Origin: Silene latifolia
Taxonomy: Eukaryota; Streptophyta; Magnoliopsida; Caryophyllales; Caryophyllaceae
Length of the DNA stretch: 64,000 nucleotides
Direction: 5' to 3'
NCBI RefSeq assembly: GCF_048544455.1
Contig: NC_133538.1
Location: forward strand, 25,873,469 to 25,937,468
Part shown: piece by piece, positions 11,830 through 24,300 of the stretch
Layout of the letters: each line of letters begins with the position of its first letter
Position numbering within the stretch: the stretch's first letter is position 1
Notes under the pieces: model-generated
Database searches by the model: none
What the model saw: only the letters and a program-made list of their open reading frames with translations
Told to the model about the DNA's origin: nothing
Program-made: the position numbers and the translations under genes

Positions 11830-12012
11830 TAATCGAGCCCTTTAAAACTGCTCGATCGAGCAGAACCAAGCACGAACCACTCGATCGAGTGAAATAACCA
11901 CTCGATCGAGCAAACACTAAAATGCATCTTTTCGATCGAGCATAAATTCCATTCGATCGACTTCTTATTCCATCCAAAAGCATCGATCGACCAGAAAAGC
12001 TCTTGATCGAGT
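11830..12012. repeat. TCGATCGA array in the element A U3 region
   Basis: Six exact cores and two near-copies in about 180 bp (for example CTCGATCGAGCAG, ACTCGATCGAGTG, TTCGATCGAGC). They are immediately upstream of the LTR TATA box. Confidence 0.85.
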
Positions 12013-12315
12013 GTTATCTGACTTCAGCAGCCACGTGTTCCGTTAGTCTCAACTTTGACTTGTCTTTTTAGCTCCCGAAGTGGCTTCACGCATCCCGAGA
12101 CACTACATTTCTGCTCCAAATTCACTCTTCCTTCAAATGTATGCAAAACGGACGGTAAAATGCTTGATTTCACTACTTTCTGGTCCATTCCTGCAAATAG
12201 AACAAAACAAACCAAAGTAGCATATTCGGGGCATTTCGTAGCATAAAACCACGATAATAGCATAGAAATACGTGCATAAAAAGGCCTAAAAGGACTATAT
12301 AAAATGCACGTATCA

Positions 12316-12617
12316 AAAAATCCGCTCAGAAAGTTTTCAGAGACTAGATTGTTTCCCTCCCTACTCGATCTTCCGTTGTCCACCATCATTTGCTTTTCCA
12401 GGTCGGTTGTTTCGCCCCTTACTTCGCTTCTCGTGATGGATTTTAGAATTGCTGGGAGATGGATTTATCTGGCGTTGGTCGTGGGAACTCGTCTGACATT
12501 TCCGGCTATTCGGGTGACGCTCCATCGGGTCGACCCGTTTCCCATCTTGGTTGGCCTGGCCAATTTGCAGAGTTTGGTGCTCGTGATGAGGGGTTGGCGT
12601 CCGATATTGAGGATTCA
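12316..12617 (+). pseudogene. 5' part of a Transposase_28-type gene, left of N1
   Basis: A frame starting with ATG at 12,459 runs Gly/Ser/Asp-rich sequence (MDLSGVGRGN ... SDIEDS) up to the N1 border. The right flank of N1 at 26,614 continues in the same frame into a recognisable Transposase_28 (putative gypsy type) domain. The region before 12,459 has CT-rich leader character and no gene of its own. The assignment of this short N-terminal piece rests on frame continuity, not on a domain in itself. Confidence 0.55.
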
Positions 12618-12980
12618 TACTACTACATAATGAAGTTGTAGCAACACTTGGCAAATGTTGCCTATTGCCTTAGAAGTGTTGCTTTAGGATTTAGGCAACA
12701 CTTTCACGAGTGCTGCTTAAAGTCCCGTTACATTAGCTACAAGCACTACTTTATGCAACACTTTTTACTCAAAACGCAGCACTTAATAGAAGTGTTGCAT
12801 GTATTTCACAATTGCAACATGTTCTTTTTAAAACAAGCGCAACACTTTTATGGTAACAATGCAACACCTTTTACCTTTTATCAATGAATCAACAACATTA
12901 CATTTTTCTTTATGCAACACTTTTTTTATTCTTATGACCTGTAAATGCAACACGATCATTGAGCAAATACAACATTTCTT
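12618..12980. repeat. N1 left subterminal repeats
   Basis: About a dozen copies of GCAACACTT or AAGTGTTGC and close variants in both orientations within 350 bp, next to the terminal CTACTACA. Such clusters are transposase binding sites in CACTA elements. Confidence 0.7.
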
Positions 12981-14003
12981 CTATTGTAAGGAATTATGTA
13001 TAAATAATATTTTTCGCACCTCTTGCGTAACACATTTTAACATGACAATGTATGAGTACATGACAATGTATGTGCATGCATATGGTGAAGGAGAAACTCA
13101 AAATAACAATTTTTCATTGAAAAACCAAAATTTTATCATTGATCAAAATGTATCAAAACACGAGTTCAATCATACATCACCAATAATACGATCCAACATA
13201 CGATATAATTAATATCTTTGAACCCATTACAAAATAAAAATAGTAATAGTATCCAAAAAACAATACACATTCCGACGTCTAATGCGTTATAGCGCATCCC
13301 TAAAACAATCAGTCTTCCTTCTATAGAGCATTCATTATTCCTGGAAACATTTCTTGTGACAAATACGTAAGACTCCAAATTAGCATATACAATAAAAAAA
13401 ATTCATAAATATCATGCCACTATAAAAAAGGAGGAAAACAACAATCCACCATCCAAACAATTTTTAGTTATACATTTTGTATTTCTGTTAAGATACTAGT
13501 AAGAAAAAAAAAAGTTAAACCTTCATATTTCATTTCCAGTGAGAATCGGGATCTTAACATTCCTCTTTCTTATGCAGATGTTTCAGAATCACTTTTTCCA
13601 TGGTAATGAATTAGTGTAAACTTCATTACCTTCTTCTTAAAAAAATTTAAGTAATATGAAGATATGCCAATAATTTTTCCCAAAAGGAGTCCAACAGTAA
13701 CCCACCCCCCTTTTAACTAGATTAATCTTGTTCCAATAATGGCCATGATGATAAAGATTTGACCACCACAAGCCAAAACACAAGCAAATCTTGACACAAC
13801 TCATCAAGAAAAACCCGCCATCAACTGTCACTATTAATTATTCAAGTACAGTATAACATTGATATGGTTTTTAAAATTTATGTGAACTTCCCTGCCGTAA
13901 TATCTACACACGTATCCATGGCTTTGAACTACATATTTCAACAGCGCATCCAAACAACTTTCCATGGTTTTAAACGATAATCAGACTGCATTTTAAGGCT
14001 GTA
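12981..14003. other. N1 interior, left of Copia A
   Basis: AT-rich sequence with only short open frames. Nothing recognisable as transposase or captured gene. Confidence 0.5.
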
Positions 14004-14008
14004 CTAGC

Positions 14009-14259
14009 TGTTGAACGAATAGAATCGAACCAACCGAAGCCTAGTCTTTCTCCTTCTTTTTAGCTAGTTGTTATTTTCCCACATGTGTATTATTGTTTAG
14101 CTTCCTAGTCTTTAGCATTTAGTTCCTAGTTTACAGTAGACTAATTCTTGAGTTGTTGCTACTTTATTAACCTAGTTTGGAACTATAAATATGTACCTTT
14201 TTATCATTTCTAATCATCAATTACAAACATACATTCACAACCTCTCATTATTCGTTACA
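14009..14259 (+). repeat. 5' LTR of Copia A
   Basis: TG...CA ends, an ACTATAAATA TATA box near 14,182, and the primer site directly downstream. It pairs with 18,537-18,787. Confidence 0.95.
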
Positions 14260-14271
14260 TGGTATCACGCC
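14260..14271 (+). other. Primer binding site of Copia A
   Basis: TGGTATCACGCC begins immediately after the LTR. It matches the first eight bases of the initiator tRNA-Met site TGGTATCAGAGC, then diverges. Confidence 0.8.
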
Positions 14272-14317
14272 TTCATTGATCCTAACCACCATCTCCGTTG
14301 TTCTTCACGCAACCATT

Positions 14318-17300
14318 ATGTCAAACCAAAGCAACTCCCTTATTCCCAACCTCGATGAACTCACAAAACCACTCATCTCCATCTCCTTTCCCAATTGCAT
14401 TAAGCTTACCCCATCGACCTATCGATCTTGGCAATATCAAATTACCAAACTCCTTCGAGGCTATGGCTTGTTCTCATACCTCGATGGAACCAACCCGCCA
14501 CCACCCACCACTATCACCCCACCCGCAACCGATGCCAAACCCAATCCTGACCCGGTTCCCAACCCAGCCTATACCACATGGTTCAAACAAGACAACCTAA
14601 TCCTAGGAGCCCTAGCCGGAACACTACATGAATCCGTCTCACCTATTCTTCTTGATGCCAATACTTCTCATAAAGCATGGCAACCCCTAGCCATCACTTA
14701 TGCTAATCCTTCCCGTTGCCATATACTTCAAATCAAGGATCGTCTTCGTCATATAACTCTTGGCGATGGCACGATTTCCGAGTATATGCTTTCCATCAAA
14801 TCCTGCACCAATCAACTCGCACATCTTGCTAAACCCATGGGTGCCGAGGACATCATTGCTCAAGTAATTCACGGCCTTCCTCTTGAGCAATACAAAACTA
14901 TAATCGATGTGGTCCGTGCTCGCGACACGCCCATATCATTTGAAGCCTTTCATGGGAGACTCATCCAACACGAACTCGTTGTCAAACGAGAACCAATTAA
15001 TACCACCTTCTCACCCACTGCCAATCTCGCATCTCGTGGCTATCAAAACCATACTTCTCGCTACAACAACCAACACAACACATATTCCTCGAACAACAAC
15101 TGTGCCTATCACCCAAACACAACTCCAACCGTTATCAATCCACAAACCAACCTGCCCACAACCCAAACCCGAGACCCTTTGAGGGTCGTTGCCAATATTG
15201 CCGTGAGACAGGTCATGTTATTAGTGATTGTCCCGATTTCAAACGTGCTAATCCAATGGTCTCATTTCCACCACCCAAACAGACCCGACCTCAAGCCCAC
15301 ACCGCTACCGCTACCACCCCTTCCACCTCTGCCTATATTGTTGATAGCGGTGCCTCGCACCAAATTACCAATGACCTCGAGAACCTAGCTCTTCATGGTC
15401 CCTATGAAGGACCGGATGACCGAATTATTGGCGACAGGTCGGCCCTTCCAATCACACACTACAGTTCATTCACTACCTCATCTTCCTCTCACTCTCTTTT
15501 ATTTAACAATGTCCTTTTCGTTCCAACCATAGCTCGAAACCTTTTGTCTGTTTCTCAATTCTGTTTTGACAATAATGCTATTGCTTGTTTCTCATCTTTT
15601 TCTTTTTGTTTTAAGGACCACTTGACGGGTGAAATTTTCATCTAAGAACCGTTTTAAGATGGCGTCTATCAATGGCAACCACCCAACACCACGCCTTGCG
15701 CCTACTCCAGCCTTAGTTTGTCTCCCAGCAGCTTGTGGCATGCTCGACTGGGACACCCTTCAAATGCTACACTTAAACAATTAAATTTTATTTTCAATTT
15801 CCGTATTTCAAGTTATTCGCATTGTAATTCATGTTTAGTCAATAAAAGCCACAAACTACCTTTTTCGATTTCCACAATAAAATCCGCTCCACCGTTTGAT
15901 CTTATATTTTCTGACGTTTGGACCTCACCTATTTTGTCCATCGACTCCTTTAAATATTATATAATTTTTGTCGATCATTATTCACACTATTTTTGGCTTT
16001 ATCCCATCAAATATAAATCCGACACAACACCCATTTTCACTCGATTCAAAAACATTATTGAAAATTATTTTTAAAAACCAATTAAACAATTCTATTCTGA
16101 CAATGGGGGAGAATACAAAAAATTAAACCCGACTCTCCTTGATGCCGGAATTAATCGACTTACCTCACCTCGTCACACACCCGAGCATAATGGTTTTGCC
16201 GAAAGACGCCATCGACATGTGGATGAAACAGGTCTTGCTCTCCTTACCCATGCTCAAATGCCAACTCAATTTTAGCCCTATGCTTTCTTTACTGCAACCT
16301 ACCTCATTAATCGACTTCCAACATCCACCTTACAAATCAAAACCCCTTATCAAATTCTTTTTGGTCATGACCCGAATTACCAGAAATTGAAACCATTCGG
16401 ATGTCTTTGTTATCCATGGCTCAAACCCTACACGGCTCATAAGCTAGACCCAAAATCGACCCCTTGTGTATTTGTAGGCTACTCGAATACTCAAAGTGCT
16501 TACTTGTGCTATGATTCTGTTGCTAAGAAACTATACACATCTCGCCATGTTCGATTTATCGAACACGCTTTCCCTTACACAACGCTCATCAATTCCACCC
16601 CGTCACCCATTACCACCACTGATCGATGGTGTGAACTCACCATCCCTCTTCTTGACCCGGCCCTGCCCATCCAAAAACAACCCCCTCCTGATCAACACCC
16701 TCCTAAACCCAACAACACTCCCACTCCACCCTCACCAAACCAACCCGCCACTCCCTCTCCTACCACCACACCATCCTCTGCCCCTAGCACCATACCATCC
16801 TCTGTCCCTACCACCACGGCCAGTCCATCTCCACCACCCCCACCACCTCCTCCTCCACCCTCATCCTGTGTCATCACCCGTCTATCTAACAACATCGTAA
16901 AACTAAACCCAAAATATGCCAAGTCCACATCCACCTCTGCTACCCACACCTCGAAACATGCCAAAACCGCCATTGTCCCGACCCCTCATGCCACTCCCAC
17001 CACCACCAAACAAGCTTTAATAGACCCACGATGGAGAACTGACATGCTTGACGAGCATCAAGCCCTCCTTCGTAATCAAACCTGGACTCTCGTCCCTCGA
17101 TCTCATGCTCAAAACGTAGTTGGTTGCAAATTGGTGTACCGCGTGAAGTACAAACCGGACGGTACTTTAAAACAACATAAAGCTAGACTTGTTGCCAAGG
17201 GCTTTCATCAGCGCCCGGGTGTTGATTATTCGGAGACCTTTAGCCCCGTAATCAAACCAGCCACAATTCACGTTGTATTGTCTATCGCTGTGACTCGCCG

Positions 17301-18591
17301 ACGGTCCCTCCATCAACTCGACGTGAACAATGCGTTTTTGCAAGGTAAGCTAACCAATTCTGTCTTTATGGACTAACCACCCGGGTTCATAGATACGGAT
17401 AAACCTGACCATGTTTGTCATTTACACAAAGCTATTTACGGTCTTAAGCAAGCCCCACAGGCTTGGTACACCGAGCTCAAAAATTACCTTTGAAAATTAC
17501 AATTCAAAAATTCGGTCTCTGACCCATCTCTTTTTATCTTAAATAATAAAACCACTATCTTAATTGTACTTGTCTATGTCGATGACATTGTCATCACCGG
17601 ACCAAACCCGACCCACATACGAGCTTTTATTGACGAACTATCCCGTAAATTCTCCTTAAAGGATCTCCGTCCCGTGTCTTTTTTCGTTGGTATTGAGGTG
17701 ACCCCAACCGCCAATGGTCTCCATCTTAACCAAACCAAGTATGTTTCCGACTTACTTCATAAATTTAATATGCATGAATGTAAGCCTACCACCACGCCTA
17801 TGATAGCTCACCCACCTCTCGTTAAAGAACCAAATGAACCAGTTGAAAATATCACGGATTATCGGGCAATTGTAGGTAGTCTTCAATATCTGTCACTCAC
17901 CCGACCCGATATTGCTTTTACAGTTAACAAACTCGCCCAATTTCTCACCCACCCGACCTCCTCTGACTGGCTTGCCCTAAAACTTGTTCTTCGTTATCTC
18001 CATGGCACAATTCACCTCGGCATTCACCTCCACCACGACACCCCTCTTAATCTCCATGCATATTGTGACGCGGATCATGGTGGTGTCCCCGAGGACTATG
18101 TCTCCACAACCGGTTATATTGTATATCTTGGACGCAACCCGATTTCTTAGTCTTCCCGCAAGAAGCGAGCTCTGTCTCGTTCCACCACCAACGCCGAGTT
18201 TCGTGCTATTGCCGAAACCTCCTCTGAAGTGCTATGGCTAGTCTCACTACTTACTGAGCTTGGTTTCTCTCACCCCTCGTCGCCTGCGATTTGTTGTGAC
18301 AATCTCTTTGCGACTCACTACTCAGCAAATCCCGTGTTTCATTCCCGCATGAAGCATCTGGCACTCTCTTTTCATTTCGTTAAGGAGCAAGTACGGAAAG
18401 GTTTATTTCGTATCCAACATATTAATGGTAATGATCAGTTAGCTGATACGTTAACAAAGCCGCTCCACCAGTCTCGTTTTCTGTTTCTGTCATCAAAGAT
18501 TGGTCTTCGTCTACGACCGTCCATCTTGCGCGGGAGTGTTGAACGAACAGAATCGAACCAACCGAAGCCTAGTCTTTATCCTTATTTTTAG
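14318..18591 (+). pseudogene. gag-pol: Copia A gag-pol polyprotein, broken
   Basis: The first ATG after the primer site opens a Copia gag (about 14,318-15,170), followed after a frameshift near 15,180 by a CCHC knuckle (CQYCRETGHVISDC). Then come protease (IVDSGASHQIT, about 15,340), pre-integrase (LWHARLGHPS) and integrase core (about 15,900-16,210; FSDVW, SDNGGEY, PEHNGFAERR). A Pro-rich linker (about 16,680-16,860) leads to RT (about 17,020-17,800; LVYVDDIVITG) and RNase H (about 18,050-18,470; YCDADHGG, ADTLTKPLH). Stops interrupt the frame near 15,644, 16,073, 16,275, 17,375, 17,492 and 18,148. The last open piece runs into the 3' LTR. All catalytic motifs are visible but the protein can no longer be made whole. 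Confidence 0.9.
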
Positions 18592-18787
18592 CTAGTTGTT
18601 ATTTTCCCACGTGTGTATTATTGTTAAGCTTCCTAGTCTTTAGCATTTAGTTCATAGTTTACAGTAGACTAATTCTTGAGTTGTTGCTACTCTATTAACC
18701 TAGTTTGTAACTATAAATATGTACCTTTGTATCATTGCTAATCATCAATTACAAACATACATTCATAACCTCTATTTATTCTTTACA
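18537..18787 (+). repeat. 3' LTR of Copia A
   Basis: It matches 14,009-14,259 over its full 251 bp and is followed by the target duplication CTAGC. Confidence 0.95.
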
Positions 18788-18792
18788 CTAGC

Positions 18793-21199
18793 CACATTTA
18801 TGGTGCATCGATCAAGCAAGATAACAAAGGAATTAAGGTACTAGCCACATTTTAAGGCGGTTCAGAGATTGGCTCATTATCAATTCCTATCCACACCAAA
18901 AGTCTTGGAAACGGATACAAACATGAAATAAATGTACAGAATTTTAAAATCGTACCTCTAAGAAAAGTATTAATTAACAACTTCAGGGGGGAGCTTTTCA
19001 ATAGCTTTCGTGATATCTGCTCAGTCATATTCTCCCTCACCCTCTCGCTCTGTATAATGTATACTGTATATGGTGAAGGAGGAGGTCAAATATAGAGCAA
19101 AACTACTAGTCAACAACAAGGACAAGCAGTGGTAATTGAAGTATCGTACTAAACAAAAATTATCATTAGCTCACATATTGTTGGAAAGCTTCTCGGACCA
19201 ACATTGTGCATGTTCCTCTGGGATAGATGATGGTCCCGGTTACGAGAACAGTGCATCTGCACAGTACATTTTTTGCGCATCTGCACCTAACTTTCATCTT
19301 CAATAGCTTCTTGTTCGTGTTCAGGTTCTTGCTTATCTAATTCTTTACAAAACTCATTTATGGAGTCAAATAATCATTCATCCTCCTAATCAAGTGGGCC
19401 ATCCTTGTATTTGTCTAGTTCAGGTTCTTTGAACTGAACTTTGTGATCCAGTGATGCTTGATAACAAAAATTAAGAGTTAGTATGTTGCATAATAAGTTC
19501 ATGAAACCAAAATAAGATGTCGAAATGAATCATATCCACACCTAGGGATCTGGCTGACCAATCTTCCTCTAGAGATCGAGGGACACACTGAAAATTCAAC
19601 CTCAACTACTACTTACATTCCGAGTACCAGGTCCAAAATGTGGTGAAGGATTAACATGGTAATTGACCGCTTCTTTTCTTTTTCGTTGCTGTTTTTTTAT
19701 GTAAGATGAAGTCCCATAGTGAAAATTTTGTCACAATTAGTCTGCTTTGAAATTGCTTCTTGTCCATCTCGATTTCCAATTGTCTACTCTTCATTGCTAT
19801 GTATCTCGGTTCCCTTTCGTATCATTGATAATCACATTCTCCTTCTCAGTCGTCTTATTGCTCTTGGTACTTTTCACCAAACCTGACAGTGACTTAGAAT
19901 TATTGAGTAATCTAAACTATTGTAGCCTTGTCTTATTTTGTGCAATCCTTTCATTTTCGAATTATTTCATACTCGTTAACGGTATCTTGATTCCCTGCCT
20001 TACCCATTTGAACCCTGGGAAAGAAAATCTAAACAAGATCATATCTTATAAATATTTTGCAAAAGCGATGCTGAATGAGAAATGAATCATATGTACAACA
20101 AAGAAAAAAAAACTACCAGCAACAACTCAAACAATTTAGTTTACATTTATTCACTCATCCAACTTCCTGAGTTCAGAAACAGTTTATGTTAACTTCTAAA
20201 GTTGATTTTCTTGTAAAATTTTCATTAAGTGGTCTTCCCCAGTTCATATGTAACATAATTTTGACTCCATTAGAATTATATTTGCACATATGGTAACTGG
20301 CAAGTGGGAAATGAGAAATCTAGATTGGGTTGGTATAACTCCTTTAGAACTTATATAAGAATTCATAGCATTTTTATTCTATGTTAATTAATACACCGTA
20401 GTCACCTTCGATCATCAGTTACTTCAGATTAGCATTTTATTGACGATTGCTTAGCTCACTAGTAATGCAAAATCACAAACTTCTAGCTCATATTTGATCA
20501 TCAATTAGTTCAGATTAACTTAATATTCACTATTTCCGAATGTTTAGGGCCCAGAAAATATTTCATCTTTTACACCATTAGATTTGCAAATCAGTCTTCA
20601 CTTAGCTGGTAAAATCATTACATGGTGACACTTATGAACTGGGTTGAAATCTGTTAGCATGAAAACTGATACACTTGCTTCCATTACACCAAGAATATAT
20701 AGCATCTGTCATATGCCGAATCAAATCAGCATTGCTTAGAACCCTAAGTACTAAAACTATGAGAAAGAATAGACGTAGAAACTCAGATCAATGAAGATAA
20801 ATCTATCATTCCCCTAGGATACTACCTCAAATCCAATGATGTCTAAACTAATCCATAGTTTGTAATTGTCATCATGCTTTCGAAATAAAATCGAGGGCAA
20901 CCTAGTAACACCAACCTACACAATCACCAACAAAGGAACTTTCAAAATCCCCTCACATTATTATCATACTAAATATCAGATCAACACCCATTATAATCAC
21001 TAGAGTTATGTTAAGCAATCAATTGTTTACATTTAGGGTTGACCTTGACCGAGATTGAAGTTTTTCCAGTTTGATAAAGATTCCAGTGTTCGATGGTGAT
21101 ATCTATTGATTTCTCCAATTGTTTGAATATTTTCCATTAACACATCGTCTTGCGAATTAACATTCTATATTTTCGGGAATCTTAAAGCAATTAATGAAT
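18793..21199. other. N1 interior between the two Copia elements
   Basis: Mostly AT-rich and non-coding. Two minus-strand stretches look like old exons. One at about 18,950-19,050 reads NMTEQISRKLL and ends in a possible splice donor (AG/GTACG). The other, about 19,287-19,470, is an acidic frame (HKVQFKEPELDKYKDGPLD ... FCKELDKQEPEHEQ) with two internal stops. I do not recognise either; they could be transposase or captured gene pieces. The plus-strand frame at 19,747-20,085 is hydrophobic with no family signal. Confidence 0.4.
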
Positions 21200-21204
21200 C
21201 AAGA

Positions 21205-21384
21205 TGTTATGAATTGTATCGTTCAAGCTTGCCTTTCTCATTAGATTATCAAAGTTTATATAGTACAAGATATCCTATAAATTAGGATCATATCAAAACC
21301 AATATTGACTAAATCATTGACATACTAAACAAGATATGACTAGATAAGGCAAGATATTATACGGGCTAATATCTCGTCCTAATA
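21205..21384 (-). repeat. 3' LTR of Copia B
   Basis: It pairs with 25,724-25,903. The poly-C run at 21,385-21,397 directly follows on the plus strand. Confidence 0.9.
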
Positions 21385-21398
21385 CCCCCCCCCCCCTC

Positions 21399-24300
21399 TC
21401 AAACTGGAGCATGGAGGTCGAGAATGCCCAGTTTGCGGAGAAGATAGTTGAATTGGCTAACTCCCAAAGGCTTCGTAAAAATGTCCGCAATTTGTTCATT
21501 AGTGGGCACATGGTACGGTTTGACGAGGCCTTCGGTGATAGCGTGACGAACAAAGTGACAGTCAATTTCAATGTGCTTCGTTCTTTCATGGAAAACCGGG
21601 TTCTGAGCAAGATGGATGGCAGATTGATTGTCGTAGAACAGACGCATAGAAGTGGAGAACGTAAGATCCAAAGTAGTAAGGAGACCTTTGAGCCATTTCA
21701 ATTTACATACAGGTGCGGCCATTGAGCGATACTAAGCTTCACTAGAAGAGAGTGAAACCGTATGTTGTTTTTTCGTTTTCTAAGAGACCGGAGAGTCGCC
21801 AAGAAACACAAACCAGCCCTTCGCGGATCGACGTGACAAGGAGCAGGTGCCCCAATCAGAGTCACACCATCCGGACACCGTTAGAGAACTGTCAGACCAA
21901 AGTAAAACGCTCTGTCCCGGAATTCCTTTAAGATAACGCACTACTCGTTAGGCGGCCTCCATGTGAGCCATACGAGGGTGCTTGAGAAACCGAGACAGTA
22001 CATGTACGTCGAAGGACAAATCCAGCCGAGTCATGGCCAAGTACACTAAGCGACCAACCAAGCGTCGATAGCGTTCGAGGTCAAGCAAGAAGAAGTTGTT
22101 GTCAGTGCTAAGTTTATGATTAATTTCCATGGGTGTGGCAGCTGGTTTAGCTCCCAAAAGACCGGTTTCGCTGATAATATCGAGAGTGTATTTCCGTTGT
22201 TTTAAATAAATACCATCAACACTACGAGCAACTTCGAGTCCAAGAAAGTATTTTAGCGGTCCCAAATCCTTCATGTGAAAACAACGATTCAAATAGTCCT
22301 TAAATGCCGTGATGGAGGGCGAGTCATTCCCAGCGATAACGAGATCGCCTACATAAATAAGGACATGTAAACGTACCTTATCGCGTGAGTAAGTAAAGAG
22401 CGAGTAGTTAGAATAAGATTGACGAAACCCATATTCACGTAAGGCACCGACTAATTTTGCAACCCAGCAGCGAGGAGCCTGACGAAGAGCATATAAAGAC
22501 TTCTTTAGGCGACACACCTTGCCATCATGCCCCCGATGGAACCCGGGAGGGAGTTTCATATAGACTTCTTAATTTAAATCCCCATGTAAAAAAGCATTTT
22601 GCACATTCATTTTGATGCAATTCCCATTTCTTGACAGCGGCTACTGCTAGAAAAGTGCGTATGGTAACTATCTTAACGACATGAACAAATATTTCCCCAT
22701 AATCAATACCTTCGACTTCATGATTGCCAAACACAACAAGACGAGCTTTGAGCCTTTCAATAGTGCCATCTAACTTATATTTGATCTTATTGACCCAACG
22801 ACAACCAAGAGCTTTCTTGCCATGGGGAAGATCGGATAATTCCCAAGTACCATTGTTTTTGAGAGCGTTAATTTCTTCCTGCATTGCTTTACACCAACCA
22901 TCGTCACGGATGGCAACGTGAAATGATGGAGGTTCGGTACCGGCAGTGACAGCTGTAAGGAAAGAACGATGCCGACTAGAGAATTTATGACAATTAACGA
23001 AATTTGCTAAAGCGTAAGGAGTACCTGAAGATGATGGAGCATATGTCGGTGAGCTAGGTGAAGATGGATTGTCGGTGCTAGTGAGAACATAGTCACGCAG
23101 CCTAGAATTTGGAATTTTGACCCGATGACCATGACCCATTTCATTCACAGCCGAGGCTTCCTGACCAGAGGACTCAGGGTCCGTCGTGACCTCTTCTACC
23201 GTGAGAGGACTAGAAGTCGAGGTGGGATCAGGCGTGGTGGGACTGGTGGGTGTAGGGGGTTCTTGTGAGGAGGTAGCCAAGTCATCATCATAAAGAAGGT
23301 CCGTTGGTTCAATTGGTGGAATAGGAGTACTGGAATCGGAAAATGGAAACTTGTCCTCATAGAAATGTACATCATGAGAGACAAGGAAAGTGTCTGTCTC
23401 GAGATCATAAACCTTCCAGCCCTTCTTATTATGAGGGTAGCCAAGAAAAATACATCGACGACTGCGAGGTTCAAATTTATCTCCACGAGTTTTCTGATTT
23501 TGAACAAAACAAAGGCACCCGAAGACTCGTAAATTAACATAAGAAGGTTGGACCCCGAGCAAGACCTCATAAGGCGTCCGATTAGCAAGAATAGTGGAGG
23601 GTGTTCGATTTTAATATGCAGCAGTAAGTATACACTCACCCCGAAATTTTGTAGGAAGATTACCCTGAAAAAGTAAGGCATGTGCAACATTGAGAATATG
23701 ACGATGCTTACGTTCGATCCGCCCATTTTGTTGAGGCGTGCCTATGCAAAATGTCTGAAATTGGATACCCTGCTAAAAGAAATAATCCGCCATATGATTA
23801 AATTCATTCCCATTGTCACTGAGCACGACCTTGACCTGCTTAGAAAATTGTGTATGAACCATGGATAGAAAATTCATGAACATGTCGGTAACCTCTGTTT
23901 TTGCAAGCAAGAGATAAACCCAAACGGATCATGAATAATCATCCACAATCGTCAAAAAATATTTAGCATCACAGGACGAAGGAGTGCGATACGGCCCCCA
24001 AAGATAGCAATGTATTAAAGAGAAAATTTCAGTAGCGGTATTGTTACTTAAAGCAAAGCTATGACGAGATTGTTCAACAAGGTGACACACATCACACACC
24101 GAGCTTTTATTCAAATTAAAATTACGAACACAAGAAATAAATTGAACCACTTTGTCACCCGGATGGACAAGTCGACGGTGCAATAAATCACAAGTCCCCA
24201 CCGTGCTCACAGTATGCACCGAAGAAGGCTTGTCCAGAGCACCGAGAAGTACAGTCCATCTTGCAGCTCACCGACTCCAATCATCATCCTCGAAGAACGG

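Larger units (their letters stand above)
8094..12315 (-). mobile_element. Non-autonomous Athila/Tat-type LTR element A, no pol
   Basis: In minus orientation it comprises a complete 5' LTR (10,969-12,315), a perfect 18-base tRNA-Asp primer site, a degraded gag-tail ORF, a non-coding stretch, and a truncated 3' LTR (about 8,094-8,371). The 3' LTR fragment matches 12,100-12,315 almost base for base. No protease, RT, RNase H or integrase motif is found anywhere between the LTRs, and the whole interior is only about 2.6 kb. It would have needed enzymes from an autonomous relative. The right flank begins AAAAA; the left LTR is truncated, so no target duplication can be checked. Confidence 0.8.
10969..12315 (-). 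repeat. 5' LTR of element A (1,347 bp)
   Basis: Plus-strand ends TGATACC...GTATCA form the short inverted terminal repeats expected of an LTR. The primer site borders the left end. A TATA box sits at 11,752-11,759 (minus strand) and a TCGATCGA array at 11,830-12,012 lies upstream of it, in the U3 region. Confidence 0.9.
14009..18787 (+). mobile_element. Copia A, complete but decayed LTR retrotransposon
   Basis: Two 251-bp LTRs (14,009-14,259 and 18,537-18,787) with TGTTGAACG...TTACA ends differ at about 14 positions by my count (about 94% identity). The 5-bp target duplication CTAGC is perfect (14,004-14,008 and 18,788-18,792). The Met-type primer site follows the 5' LTR, and a short purine-rich run (CGCGGGAG) precedes the 3' LTR. 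The gag-pol frame is open in pieces only. Confidence 0.95.

Noticed and set aside
16692..16973. Minus-strand Gly-rich frame inside Copia A
   Set aside because: Antisense of the Pro-rich linker between integrase and RT.
19747..20085. 112-codon hydrophobic frame in N1
   Set aside because: T-rich sequence gives Leu/Phe/Ser-rich frames by composition; no family match recognised.
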